NCBI GenBank assembly: GCA_030710515.1
Contig: JALBCR010002322.1
Coordinates: forward strand, 682,001 to 746,000
DNA length: 64,000 nt
Direction: 5' to 3'
Origin: Abscondita cerata
Lineage: Eukaryota > Arthropoda > Insecta > Coleoptera > Lampyridae
Shown here: piece by piece, positions 23,084-34,090 of the stretch
Layout of the letters: each line of letters begins with the position of its first letter
How positions within the stretch are numbered: position 1 is the stretch's first letter
The notes under the pieces: model-generated
What the model was told of the DNA's origin: nothing
Database searches by the model: none
What the model saw: only the letters and a program-made list of their open reading frames with translations
Made by a program: the position numbers and the translations under genes

Positions 23084-24335
23084 TAGTTAGTGGAAAACGT
23101 AAATATCTACATAATTACAAAAATTAGTGGCAACTACGTTCAAAAATGTCAATGTCGGGAAACAACAGATATAGAAATGAGAGCTTTTCTAGGTTTGTTG
23201 ATAATGTCGGGAGTGTTACGTGGTTCTCATTTAAACTATCAAGAATTATTTGCCCAAAAAGACATAGGACATCATTTCTTTAGTTCAGTTATGACATTTA
23301 AACGTTTTCTGTTTCTTTTGGCATCTTTACGTTTTGATGATATACGTACACGGAGTGAAAGACTCAAAACAGACAAATTAGGTCTTTATTTGAGAAAATA
23401 GTGCAAAAGTGCTCCATATTTTTCCGGTCAAGTGAATATGTAACCATAGACAAACAACTTATCGGTTTCCGAGGGAAATGCAGTTTTGCCAATACTTACC
23501 CAATAAACCTAGCAAATATGGAATAAAAATATTTGCCATGGTTGACGCCAGAAATTTTATTGCTCAAAGATGGAGATTTACGCGGGTAAACAACCAGATG
23601 GGCCATATGCAGTTTCCAACACGGCAGAAGATATTGTCTGTAGGCTAATAGAACCGGTAAATCAAACGGGGAGGAACGTGACCGTTGATAATTGGTACAC
23701 AAGTATCCCACTGGCCTTACGTTTACTTCGTCAGCATCGACCAACACTTGTAGGAACAATTAAAAAACAAAAAGAAATTCCTGCTGATTTTCAAGCAAAT
23801 AAAAATCGACTACAATATTCAACATTATTTGGATTTACCAAAGAAATGACATTAATATCATATGTACCAAAGAAGTCTAAAGCTGTTATATTACTTTCAA
23901 CTTTTCACAATAATGATAAAATAGATCTAAGCACGTATGAGCATCAAAAGCCAGATATTTTGACTTTTTACAATCTCACAAAACGTGGTGTTGATGTAAA
24001 CAATAAATTCCAAGGTTATATGTGAAGCAAATTTGGAAAACCCAGTAAACAGAAGCAAATTTTTGAAGAAACTGGCTTACGAAATGGTCAAACCATGGCA
24101 AGTAATAAGGGTAGAAGATACACATATTCCGAAAGCAATTAGGAAACGACTCAGAGAAGAAATAAGCTTACCAGATAAACCAGTCCCCGAGCAGCCAGGA
24201 GGTCAACGCAGAAGATGCTATTATTGCCCTTCGGCTAGAAATAGGTCAACTAAACAAATGTATGAAATGCCGGAGAAATGCATGTGGGGAACATTTTAGA
24301 AACATTTGTGTTGAGTGTTTGCAAGACAATGACTA
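23084..24335 (+). pseudogene. piggyBac-like transposase, broken and deleted
   Basis: The frame from 23090 has the piggyBac N-terminal core (EMRAFLGLLIMSGVLRG, LRFDDIRTRSERL). After a stop at 23400, shifted frames give SEYVTIDKQLIGFRGKC, containing the first catalytic Asp, and IKIFAMVDARN. The next frame (23570-24025) reads EIYAGKQPDGPYAVSNTAED, then GRNVTVDNWYTSIPLALRLL with the second catalytic Asp, and ends KRGVDVNNKFQGYM around the third. Just after this (about 24016-24030) a deletion joins directly to a late segment, ENPVNRSKFLKKLAYEM. A terminal Cys-rich finger is readable across a frameshift (CYYC, then KCRRNACGEHF and ICVECLQ, ~24210-24335). The N-terminal start is missing. It is dead but recent enough to be read easily. 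Confidence 0.85.
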
Positions 24336-24629
24336 AAATTATTAATTTTTAGGTACCATGCACTTTAAGGAACAAATAAGAAATATTTTTAGTTTTCAAT
24401 ATTGTTTTATAAATAATAAAGCACTTTTTATTTTCAAAAAATTTATATTCTTGACATATAATATTGCATCATTCGTTAAATTATATTTAAAAGCACTTGC
24501 ACAAATATATTGGGGTCAGCGTGTGCGAGACACCGCGTTACCGTAAAGAGTAAGTCCAGACGCTACCACTTAAAGGTTAAACATTTTGTTAACGCGGGTG
24601 GTCAGCATCTTCAGAAGTCTTTTTATCTA

Positions 24630-25330
24630 CGATGTTGGATGTAGTCTGATAAAGTTTGTTTTTAGGGTGTATTAATACTTGTTCAACGGAGGTGGGACTT
24701 GCATGACGCCGGTCAAATCCAGCTTTTTGTAAGGTGGTGTTTGGGTGTTCTTAAGAATTTGATTCATGATCTGGTTAGGTCTCAGAATTTTTTTCTTTTT
24801 GTTAAAGTTTTCTGGATGTTTATGGATCGCCATAAACTTCCTAACCACTGTTATGGTAACCGTCAGCCACTGCTAAAGCATGGAGATTTCAAAGATTCCT
24901 ATTGCTAAACGCATGTTCGGTTACCGCTTACTTTTCTGTATGTTTCAGACGCCAGTTAGCTCGATTGTCTTTTAGTCTACTTTCATTGATGATTAATGAT
25001 CCCCATGTATACTTTTTTACAAGAACAACGTTATAACTCCGGCTGTTAAAATAGGACCACTTTTGTCCTTTGTTAATCGGTCCGGTCTGCTGATTTTCTT
25101 GGTTGGTTTAAAGATAGTTTTGATTTTATGCCTCTTTAAAATTCTTCCTATGCGATCTGTGACTGGTGATATGTATGGTAGATATGGGTGGGTGGTTTTG
25201 AATTGACTCTTGGATTCCGATGCTGTTGGTCTTTCGGGCGTTATTGATTTTTTGATCTTCTTCCTAGTGTACGGGTTAGCCTGAAAACCAGTTCAAGACC
25301 AGTCTCTAGTTTTCTTTGTATTTGGCGTTA
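24630..25330 (-). pseudogene. Penelope-like element, GIY-YIG endonuclease fragment
   Basis: The minus strand reads HPYLPYISPVTDRIGRILKR, then HKIKTIFKPTKKI (about 25190-25080), which is the linker before the endonuclease. After a frameshift, VYMGSLIINESRLKDNRANW and RLKHTEKSAVTEHAF follow (about 25010-24900). A KVY(I/M)G...R.KEH-type strand and helix followed by SAV.EHA is the GIY-YIG domain of Penelope-like elements. The C-terminal HPENFNKKKKILRPNQI segment is near 24800. The RT is absent, so this is a 5'-truncated copy. It differs in sequence from the Penelope-like pair at 43-48 kb and is a separate family. Confidence 0.65.
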
Positions 25331-25339
25331 ATTTGTTGA

Positions 25340-27690
25340 TTGTGAAGTCTATTACTTGCGCGAAATGTTGCCCAAAACGTAAACTCATTTTGAAAGTATT
25401 TTTTCACGAACAAAACTTGTCAAAACAATCACCTTGACAAACAACAATCGTATAAAAAATTAAAAACAAAATTTTGAACACATAATTACTATTCAAATTT
25501 TTGTTTAAGAGAAGTAACTGTTCTACACTCTGATTTGTCCGAAACTTTTTTTGTAAACTAAGTAGAGTGTTCTGAGTAGGATGGTGTTATTTTTGAGCGC
25601 GGTCAAAGTTGGTATGGTATGAGTTGTATTACAATTTTTTTTTAAATTACATAGTTGTTGGTTGGTAGGTTACAGTTTAAAAAAATTACATGTTTTTATG
25701 CTATCGTAGGTAAACGGTGTTGGTTGTTAAGTTACAATTATTACAATACCAACTTTGACATTCTATTAGGGTCACTTATTGGTCCGTGCGGCCACCATTT
25801 GACTCAGCACACTTTAATTAGTTTACACAAAAAGTTTTAGACCAATTGGGGTTGAGGCGGATTACTTCCCATCTTCCCAAATTTTCCTCAAGAAACAGTC
25901 TGCCAAAATGACTAAGTGCATGTCAAAATGCCTCTTACATTTTTTTTGTCCGCAAAGCGTACTTAAGAAAAATAAATTATAAGCAATTTCACTTGCACTC
26001 GGACATTAATATTGATAATTTTTTTCTTAAACTGCGAATTTGTTTCTTTTACTGCCCGATTTGGATGTTCTTTCGCTGTTTGAATACAATATTGTTAATA
26101 ATATAATACAATATTGCGTACGTGATCGCTAACACGAGTCGACACTAGATGTCGCAAAACCTACAGTTGAATACTGTTAATGTGCAAATCTATTAAAAGT
26201 AACGGTGGTTCATTCAAAACCCGACGACTTTAAAAGGAAATATCTCGGCCCAGGTATATAAATGAAGTTGGGTATTAACTGTAACACCGATTAAATTATA
26301 CTACACAAAAATGCCAATAGTAGCAACCTTGTTTTGTGATACTAGTTTAAAACTTTATTGTGCTTTCAACATTATGATATACGATTCTCATTCAATGAAA
26401 TTTTTTATAAATCAATAAATGCCAATATTTTTTTAATGTTAACATTTTGTTAGATGAACGCCACGCGCTCTCCGTATTAGTTTACTTTATTTGCGCATCC
26501 GGCAAGATGCAGTTAATAACAATATATTTTTGTTCTTTATTAAAAAGGTTCTTCTCCCTCTTCGACATTATTACGATAAAAATTCATGTTTACTAGCTTT
26601 TAACGTTACGATTTTGCTGGGTACGTGTTACTTTTTTGTTACGGCTTTGTCTACTTTCACTGCGAGTTTAATAAGACAAAGTCAACGTCTAAATCCAATT
26701 GCGCTCGTTTTACCTTCGTTTTTTTTGGCGTGACTGTCAACGAGGACAATCGTGTTGTGTAAAAAAAGAAACTGCAAAAAGAAATTCTAAACGCAAGTGA
26801 TGGATTAATCCAAAGTTGTTATAACCATTCCCCTGTTGTAAAACGTAAATTACACTAGTCATGTAATGATAAATAAACCGGAATGTTGTTTATAATGAAC
26901 GTTTGCAGGTGAGCTTACTGACCTATATTTCAACACGTGTCGAGTAGTCACTGCATTGGGTTTCTCTAATTATTACAATTTCTTTGTCCGTTCGTACTTT
27001 CTGGGATTACTTTGCTTGATGTCTGCTCCAAAAATTGTGGGTTGTTTTCTATAACCGTTACTGCCTGCCTTATGCTGTTGTAATTGGAAGGATTAACCTC
27101 TCGCCCTTTCTTCCACTCGAGGAAGTGATATGCGAAAAATAAACCTATGCTGTTAGAAGAGTTTGTCACGCAAAATAAAGGGGACCAGCTACTTTGGGGT
27201 GTCTCGTCTTAAACCAAAAAGGGATTTCCTTCAATACTGTGCCGCCGACCTAAATTGCCATCAGTGCTTTGCTTTGCATCTATTTCAATTTTAGAGCGTG
27301 TATCATAACAATACAATTACCAGTACCAAACCATTTTTTAATTATAACTGGGGACTATTTATGACGAACGCTCGAAAAGTACGCCTTAATTAACGATACA
27401 CGTATGTGATCTTAGTTAAGAAACTTATCTCTAGGTAACTATACGTTTTATGTTGATGAACTTTGTGTCACTCGACCAATTACTTGTACTCGACGGTTTC
27501 TTATCCTGTTTGTTCGTATTACTATCAAAGCAACTTTAACTGCTTTGATGAAGTACGTTATAAGTCAAGGTAGCGCTTATAATTAATTATTCATTGTTAC
27601 ATTTGAATCCACACGCTCTGTGTCCGTAGCTAGTGGGATAAGTTCTACGCTCAAGGAGGATAAGGACCCGTCTCACTTAATAGCGACGGC
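25340..27690. other. Non-coding, no gene seen
   Basis: No convincing frames. The minus-strand 67-codon frame at 26966-27169 has no recognisable motif or flanking splice signal. If the Beat-type exon at 28.3 kb belongs to a gene that extends leftwards, this may be intron. Confidence 0.35.
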
Positions 27691-27699
27691 TATCGAGTT

Positions 27700-27905
27700 T
27701 TGTCTATTACCTGTTTGCTGTGTCGCTAATTAATTTATGTTTATAACTATGTGTGAATATCACCGAGAGAGCACAATATTCTGTATTACTGATATATTTC
27801 TTTGTATGACGTATTATGTGTGTAACCGATTAAACAGCTCTTAAGCCGATGCAACGTTTTTTTTATAATCGCCCATTAACCAAAGTTACTTTAACAACGT
27901 GTTAT
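27700..27905 (+). repeat. Dispersed repeat homologous to the MITE interior at 18.1 kb
   Basis: It shares, in the same orientation and order, short blocks such as GAGAGAGCAC (or CGAGAGAGCAC), TATGTGTGTAACCGATTAAA and CGATGCAAC, plus ACCAAAGTT, with 18070-18260. No terminal CAGGGTG/TA ends are visible here, so this is a truncated relative. Confidence 0.65.
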
Positions 27906-28314
27906 TTCCGTCACAGAAATTTTGATTTTATCACATAATTAGAAACATTTTTTTTGTTAATTTTTGTTCTATCGTTAATTAGAAAAAAATAAAGACACCA
28001 CCTCAAAGAAAAGTGAATAAAATTGTTACACGACAAGTTTGTGCTAATTACCCTTATTTACGTGGATTGGTTTTTCTTTTGTATCGTAAGTTTCAAACAC
28101 GCAATTTGAATATAAATTCCGCAAAAAGAATTTTCTTTAATTTAAAGAAAGCAGTTGTTAAATTAAAAAAAGGAAATAAAATGACGAGAACTTTGTGAAA
28201 CTCTTTGTTCCGGTTGTGTTGTAAATTTCATTTAATCATAAGATCCGATTTTAACTCTAATGGCAATTACAATAAGATGAATGTTTAAAAAAGGGTAAAA
28301 ATAAAACTACTCAC

Positions 28315-28523
28315 ATTCAGTTCTGCTCCAGCTATTGGAAAATAACGGAAGGGCGGAGTTCGTCCTTTCACGTATTGGAATATTTTCATGCCGGACTTTT
28401 TCCATTCGACTTTGTGAAGTTGTTCTAAGGGCACGCTATGATCACATTTTAAAGTTGCCTCGCCGCCTCTTACAGCATATTTTGGCATTACAAGTTCGAG
28501 TCTGTCTATTGTTGCTAGCGAAC
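28315..28523 (-). CDS. Internal exon of a beaten-path (Beat) family immunoglobulin gene
   Basis: A 209-bp exon on the minus strand. The acceptor is a CTTTCAG at 28524-28530 and the donor GTGAGT starts at 28314. The first two bases complete a codon begun in the previous exon, and it ends on a codon boundary. The translation reads LATIDRLELVMPKYAVRGGE, then ATLKCDHSV (first Ig Cys) and LHKVEWKKSGMKIFQYV (Ig Trp), then PPFRYFP. Spacing and the VRGG...L.C....L..V.W.K.G..(F/I)..Y motif run match the first Ig domain of Drosophila Beat proteins. These are secreted or membrane-tethered ligands that bind Side receptors during motor-axon guidance. The partner exon with the second Ig Cys is not found in the window. 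This is the best host-gene evidence here; which Beat paralogue it is cannot be told. Confidence 0.7.
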
Positions 28524-28529
28524 CTGAAA

Positions 28530-30725
28530 GTAAAGTCGTAATTAATATTTATGTAACTCCCCCATTTTCAATGGAATCCTCTCGCGGGAACGCTTTTCGA
28601 TTTATACTGCTGGTAGTAGTAGCCTAGAGTGTATTTTGTGAAACGTTAAGTAAATAAAGTCGGGTTAGAGTTTTTCGATTATTTTATCGTTCATTTGCGT
28701 CCTTAAACAGAAACGCTTTATCAATTTATTGTTATTTTTTTAAATTTTAGAATAAAACATTATTGACTGATTGAAACTTAATTTTTAATGGAAATTTGGA
28801 TGGTTATCTTCAAAATTAGGACTCCAGGTCGAATAAATTTTAAACATCTTTAATAAAAATGCTGCAGTTCTCTGGTGATAAGTCAGTTTGAAACAAATAA
28901 ATACTTAAAAAATAAATACTCTAGGTGTGGTTGAAACAAACGTACCAATAAATAAAATTTTATAAACATAAATACCTTTTCAGAAAAGAGTTTATCGTAA
29001 TGGAAACATATTGCGAAAGAAGAAAAATTCTGGTCCTACTACCTACCCCATATTCTTATTTATCTATATTGAATTTAAACCGATCACCCCATTGACAGTT
29101 TTACAACTGACTAATATTTTCAAAATGTATTTGGACACCTGCTAATACTTTGATAACAAGCAGGTTTTATCAAATTACGCTTCATAACGTTAAAATTATG
29201 CTATTTCTTGTCAGGTAAGGTCAGATGTCAAATAACTGTAACTTCTGGTTTATACAGTGACCGGGAAAGAGTTTGCATCAAATGGGAAAAATTTTTGTAT
29301 TTCAGGTATCCGAAAATTTCTTTTTGGCAAATAAATTTAGCATATCAAATGACAAAAAAAGCACATTAAAAAATGTCATATGACCACTGTTATGGCGGCA
29401 AATTTAAAAAATATCCCTTAAATATGTAAAAAGTGAGGTTAGATGACAATACATTGAAAAATGCCTAAGGAAAAGTTGTTTAAAATTAGATCATACGTCT
29501 ATATGCAAATTTTCAAAAAAAATAACGACTTTTCAAAAATATCAGATTTTCGGCATTTCTTCCGGAAATTTGTTGTATGTTTTTGTATGAGTTTATTATC
29601 TAGGCAATATTGTAAAAAATTGTTTAAATTTGGTTTACAAGGGAAGAATTAATCATTTTAGGACTATTTTAAAATAATTCTAAAATTGTAATTGCAACCT
29701 TTTGTTTTCTGTAGGCTATTGCAACAAATTCCGTCCTAAAAAAACAATGTTTTTTGTTTTTTACCAGTCCATTGGTAGACTAATAAATAAAAATTAATGG
29801 ATTGTGAAGTTTATTTGTTGGTTTTATTGTGGTTTATGCAAACCAAACGCAAACAATTTTGTTTTCTCAATATTTCCGGAAAAAATGTCGGAAAACTGAT
29901 ATTTTTGAAAAATTGTTTTGCCCTTTGTTCAATAGCCGCAACGATAGACCACTAAAAGTTTTTAGAATGGAAAGAACTCGTAAAAATTTTTGGATATCTC
30001 GAAGTATCTTGAAAAACTGTCAAAGGATATTAGTGATTTCTGAATATAATTTATGAACACTCGTCTCCGAGAAATTTCCACATTTTATTATACTAATAAT
30101 ACGGCAAATAGAAAATTTTTTGTAAGAATATTTAGTGATTTATAAGTATAATGTTTGAGCACCACTTCTCTCTGTAAGCCACCCATGAGTTTCTAATAAT
30201 AGTTAGAAAAAGAAAATTCTAAAAATCAGTCAAATCAAAAATTTGATTTAGGGTATATTGACTGCTTATAAATCAGTGAATATTCTGGCAAAAAAACTTT
30301 GATCTTGACTTGAATTACTAGTGAAGAGGTGGCTTGCAGAGTAATAGCGCTCAAATATGAGATTTTGGGTAACTTAAATGCTTATAATTTAATTAATATT
30401 TCTGTTAAAGAATTTTTTTATATGACGCTACTTCTATCTTGACAGCAAGAGTCAATGCGCAGATGACTCGCAGAGGGGTGGTGCTTAAAAATCAGAACTA
30501 CCGCAATATTTTGACTGCTCACAAAATACTCATCATTCAAATACTTTAAAAACTAAAATTTGAATAATTTTTAGCAGTGGGCTGAAAACACACGTTTTTA
30601 GCTTCCCTGCCTTCTAAAAAACATTAATTTTTACAAAGGCTCCAAATACATTTCTGCAAAATCTCTTTAACTGCTTGTAATTTCTGGTATTGAAGTTTTC
30701 AATTATACAATGTGAGGGAGCTAGG
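28530..30725. other. Non-coding, possible intron
   Basis: AT-rich without family-like frames. It includes an imperfect inverted pair (about 29530-29568 and 29871-29909, TTTTCAAAAATATCAG with its mirror) and, at 29927-29982, a 55-bp orphan piece of the Tc1-like transposase. If the candidate exon at 36.4 kb belongs to the Beat-type gene, everything from 28.5 to 36.36 kb is intron. Confidence 0.4.
29927..29982 (+). pseudogene. Orphan 56-bp fragment of Tc1-like transposase
   Basis: It encodes FNSRNDRPLKVFR and part of the next residues, nearly identical to the matching piece just after the first catalytic Asp of the Tc1-like element at 30.7-34.8 kb (about 32065-32010, opposite strand). It has five T where the complete element has four, so it keeps the expected reading frame there. 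No terminal repeats flank it. Confidence 0.75.
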
Positions 30726-31420
30726 TACACTCATGAAATTTAAAACTTGGACACCACAATTTCTGTAAACAAAAGGTTGCACATTGTGAAGCGGGCTTAA
30801 GGGTATCATTTACAATTCTAACAGCAGGTAGTCTCAGCAAGGGTTATCTTATAGAAGGACTGTAGAATGAATCATTACACTAAGCACGTTTTAGAAAATA
30901 GGTAATTTACGTTGCTTACTTAATTTTTTCTTTAAAGAATATATTTGAAGGTATCGCTAATTAAACACCATAGCTCGATTAATTATCGAATCAAAATTTT
31001 GTTTAGGAAATGTTTACAAAATAAAATTAGAAATAATTTTGATTTAAAAAACGTCTACAAGCAATAACTTTTAAATTAAATCAAAAACTAAACATGGTTA
31101 TTTGGGTTGACTGATTATTACTTATTTTTAAATAAATCTAACCTACTAATTATTGTAAGTTATTAAAAAAAAATCATTAAACTCTCTATTCATAATATTT
31201 AGTCCTTACAAAATGTATATTTTATGACGTTTCATTTTTTTCTGTAGTTAATATAAAAGTGAAAATAAAAACTAAGGCAATTCTTATTGTCAACGTATAT
31301 ATTTAGTTTTTTGACAAGAATTTATTACATAATTATAATTAAGATACCAAGTTATAGTTTAAAATTAAATGAAAACTTTTTTTTAAATAAAGGTATTACT
31401 ATATAAATAAATATAAGAAA

Positions 31421-32523
31421 TCAATAATGGGTGTGACCTCCATTATTATTGATACATTCTTGGAGGCGTCTGCTCATTGACGCTATCAAGGTATCAATAT
31501 AATTAATATTAATCGTTTTCCATGCGGTATCAATGGCTGCAATTAGTGCATTACGGTTTACTGGTATAAAATTTGGCCCTTGTTGTCTTCGGATAACAGC
31601 AAGTATTCGAGCCCAAACATTTTCGATAATGTTAAAATCTGGGCTTTTGCTGGCCAGGGTAACAGCTCCAAGTTATTTTCTCGTATCCAATTGCGCACAA
31701 CCCGCGAAGTATGAATAGGGGCGTTGTCCTTTAACAACAAAAATACATTATGAAAATGTTAATTCAACAGATCCCGAACTATTTTTGGAGAAAGTATAGT
31801 GAAATAAGAATACTTACTTGTTGGAAAATATAATCTTCGTCTGGATAAAACACTTCGACTGAAGGTTTCATAATAGTTTCCAAAATATCTAAATACGCAG
31901 CAGAATCAAGACGTCCATCGATAGCCCAACAAACTCCTGGACCCCGCGCGCTAACCCAACCCCACACATTCACAGAAAAATAACCACTTCGTTTTTTAGG
32001 ACATATGTGATTATTTTCGTAACGAGTTCCTTCCATTCTAAAACTTTTAGTGGTCCATCGTTGCGGCTATTGAACGTTTTTCGTCGCTAAAAATCACTCG
32101 ATTCCAAAATTCCAAAGGTTCGTTCACATATCGCCTTGCAAATTCCAGACGACGTCTCATATTTTCGTCACTGAGAACTTCTTTCGCAGCAGCATTATAC
32201 TTCTTTATTCCCATCTCCTTTAATCTTTTTGTGCAGTTATACGGCATCCGGAAAATGTGTATCTGCTATAGCCCTGGAGTATGTAGCAAATGGTTGTTCT
32301 GTTACGTAATGAAACAACTCGAGATCTTGAGCACGTGTAGATACTTTAGGTCTACCACTTCCGATGGCTCTTTCCAAAGTGTGTTCAAAATTCCATTTTA
32401 CTCGGTAATGCCCTACGGTGCTTTTGGTATATCTAACATACGTGAAATTTCACGCACGCTACGGCCCGCCGCTAATTCCGAAACAATCCGCGCTTTCAAA
32501 TCAGCACCGAGATGAGGTGGCAT
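31421..32523 (-). pseudogene. Tc1-like DD34E transposase, two exons, frameshifted
   Basis: A cut-and-paste transposase. ATG at 32521-32523 (MPPHLGADLKARIVSEL). The N-terminal helix-turn-helix reads SVREISRMLDIPK. VIFSDEK (first Asp) is at about 32095-32075, FQQ then DNAPIHTS (second Asp) spans the intron, and PAKxPDFNIIENVW (Glu) lies at about 31650-31610. It ends INNNGGHTHY with a stop at 31421-31423. A GTAAGT...TTAAAG intron (31729-31817) sits exactly before the second catalytic Asp codon. Comparison with the copy at 63.4 kb, the right arm and the orphan at 29.9 kb shows three single-base deletions in homopolymers here (about 32233, 32038 and 31650). They break the frame, so the copy as written is inactive. 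Confidence 0.85.
31729..31817 (-). other. Intron in the Tc1-like transposase
   Basis: 89 bp, starting GTAAGT and ending TTGTTGTTAAAG. Removing it joins CAA CAA to GAC AAC (Gln-Gln to Asp-Asn), restoring the FQQDNAPIH motif that is contiguous in Tc1 transposases. Stops occur within it in the coding frame. Confidence 0.75.
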
Positions 32524-32985
32524 TTTCACAACACTTGAAATTTTAAACTAAAATGGAATTTACATTTCTTACTTTATTTATTGGTTCACACTACCCTTTC
32601 TCAAACAGTAGGTAATTGTTTATTTATTACATACTTCTAATGACCAATGTAACAACCCTTAGAGCAATATGACTCAAAGGAAGTAAATTAAACAAGCAAG
32701 GATATTCTATTGTTATTGAAACTTATTCATAAAGTAAAAGCCATTTCCTTATAATGCTAATGGACAGGATTTTCTTTTAAGAATTAAGATTACAATAGAG
32801 GACTTATAAACTTTCGAAAATATCTAATTATAAATATTTACACTGCAATTGCGCTTTTTCCTTAATAATTTCTTAGCAATAACATACACGGTTTTTAAGT
32901 TGTCATAAATTTGATATGATATAAATTTGTGTTTCTAATATTACATCACCAACTAATCTTTATTCGCCAAAAATTGTTGCTTAAG

Positions 32986-33632
32986 TTGTAAAGCTTCGTA
33001 CACACCTGAACAACAAACCGAGCAACAAACATAACAACGAACCGAAAGTCAAACAGAACGACAAACGATCTTTTATGATTTCCACAATCCGAACAACAAA
33101 CGGAACGTTTGTGCTGTTCCCATAATTATTTTCAGTAGTTTTCAGTTCATATATATTTATTATTGAGAAGAGAAAATTGCGGAAAACAAGAAGATAGTGC
33201 CAACCAAATTTTTCCGCACAAAGAAGAGTAAAAATTATAATTTACTTCGCTTTTTTTTATTTTGGAAATTTCCCGCCCAAATGATGCTAATAGAGACATC
33301 ATTTTTTCTTGCATTCTTAAACACTGATTAATTTAAAACATTTTTCTTCTGTCAACTCCATAATATTACCTAAAACACAACAAACCCACAAAAGGGAAGA
33401 CAAAAAATAAATAATTTAATTCTCCCGCATAAGTTTGTTTGCCGTTTTGTTTAGATCCGTCCAAACCTGAAAACGCGGGAACGCCGCAAACCGTTCGTGG
33501 AACAATCAGGACTTGCAAATCTGTTCTAAAATTCGTACGTAGCACCATCCAAATTAATGTTCCGATTGCCGTTCGGTTCGTTGTTCTGTTTGTTTCTCGG
33601 TTTGTTGTTCAGGTGTGTACGAAGCTTTACAA
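32986..33632. mobile_element. Nested 647-bp terminal-inverted-repeat element
   Basis: It starts TTGTAAAGCTTCGTACACAC and ends with the reverse complement. The next bases continue pairing over about 36 bp (CTGAACAACAAACCGAG). Subterminal zones carry many variants of GAACAACAAAC/GAACGAC in one orientation on the left and their mirror on the right. A TAAG tetranucleotide occurs on both outer sides. No transposase is encoded. The same element, in reverse orientation and ~45 bp longer, lies at 62221-62911 in the second Tc1-like copy. Confidence 0.75.
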
Positions 33633-33784
33633 TAAGCATATTAATATGAACTATATCTTATGAAAGGAGAGTTATGTAACTATAATTAACGACTTAACGT
33701 TACGTTAGTAGATTCCATTTACTATTTACACATATTTTCTTGGAACATTCGATAATTAACTATCGGGATATGATGACCCTATTC

Positions 33785-34090
33785 ATATGATGACCCTATA
33801 CTTCGCAGGTTGTGCGCAACTGGATACAAGCAAATAACTTGGAGCTGTTACCCTGGCCAGCAAAAAGCCCAGATTTTAACATTATCGAAAATGTTTGGGC
33901 TCGAATACTTGCTGTTATCCGAAGACAACAAGGGCCAAATTTTATACCAGTAAACCGTAATGCACTAATTGCAGCCATTGATACCGCATGGGAAACGATT
34001 AATATTAATTATATTGATACCTTGATAGCGTCAATGAGCAGACGCCTCCAAGAATGTATCAATAATAATGGAGGTCACACCCATTATTGA
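33785..34090 (+). pseudogene. Second copy of Tc1-like transposase exon 2 (right arm)
   Basis: The plus-strand frame from about 33812 reads NWIQANNLELLPWPAKSPDF, then NIIENVWARILAVIRRQQGP, and ends NNNGGHTHY with a stop at 34088-34090. This is the catalytic-Glu half of the transposase, here in frame throughout, unlike the left-arm copy. It starts a few codons into exon 2, and a short duplication (ATGATGACCCTAT repeated) marks the joint at 33768-33806. It has no exon 1 of its own. Confidence 0.85.

Noticed and set aside
24541..24580. CCACTTAAAGG followed by TTAA as the right end of the piggyBac element
   Set aside because: Attractive because piggyBac uses TTAA, but no matching inverted end with TTAA was found on the left, so the boundary is unsupported.
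31533..31718. Plus-strand frame MAAISALRFTG..., repeated at 33796-33978 (minus), 61897-62100 and 63593-63919
   Set aside because: It recurs only because it is the antisense of transposase exon 2; the sense strand carries the DDE motifs.
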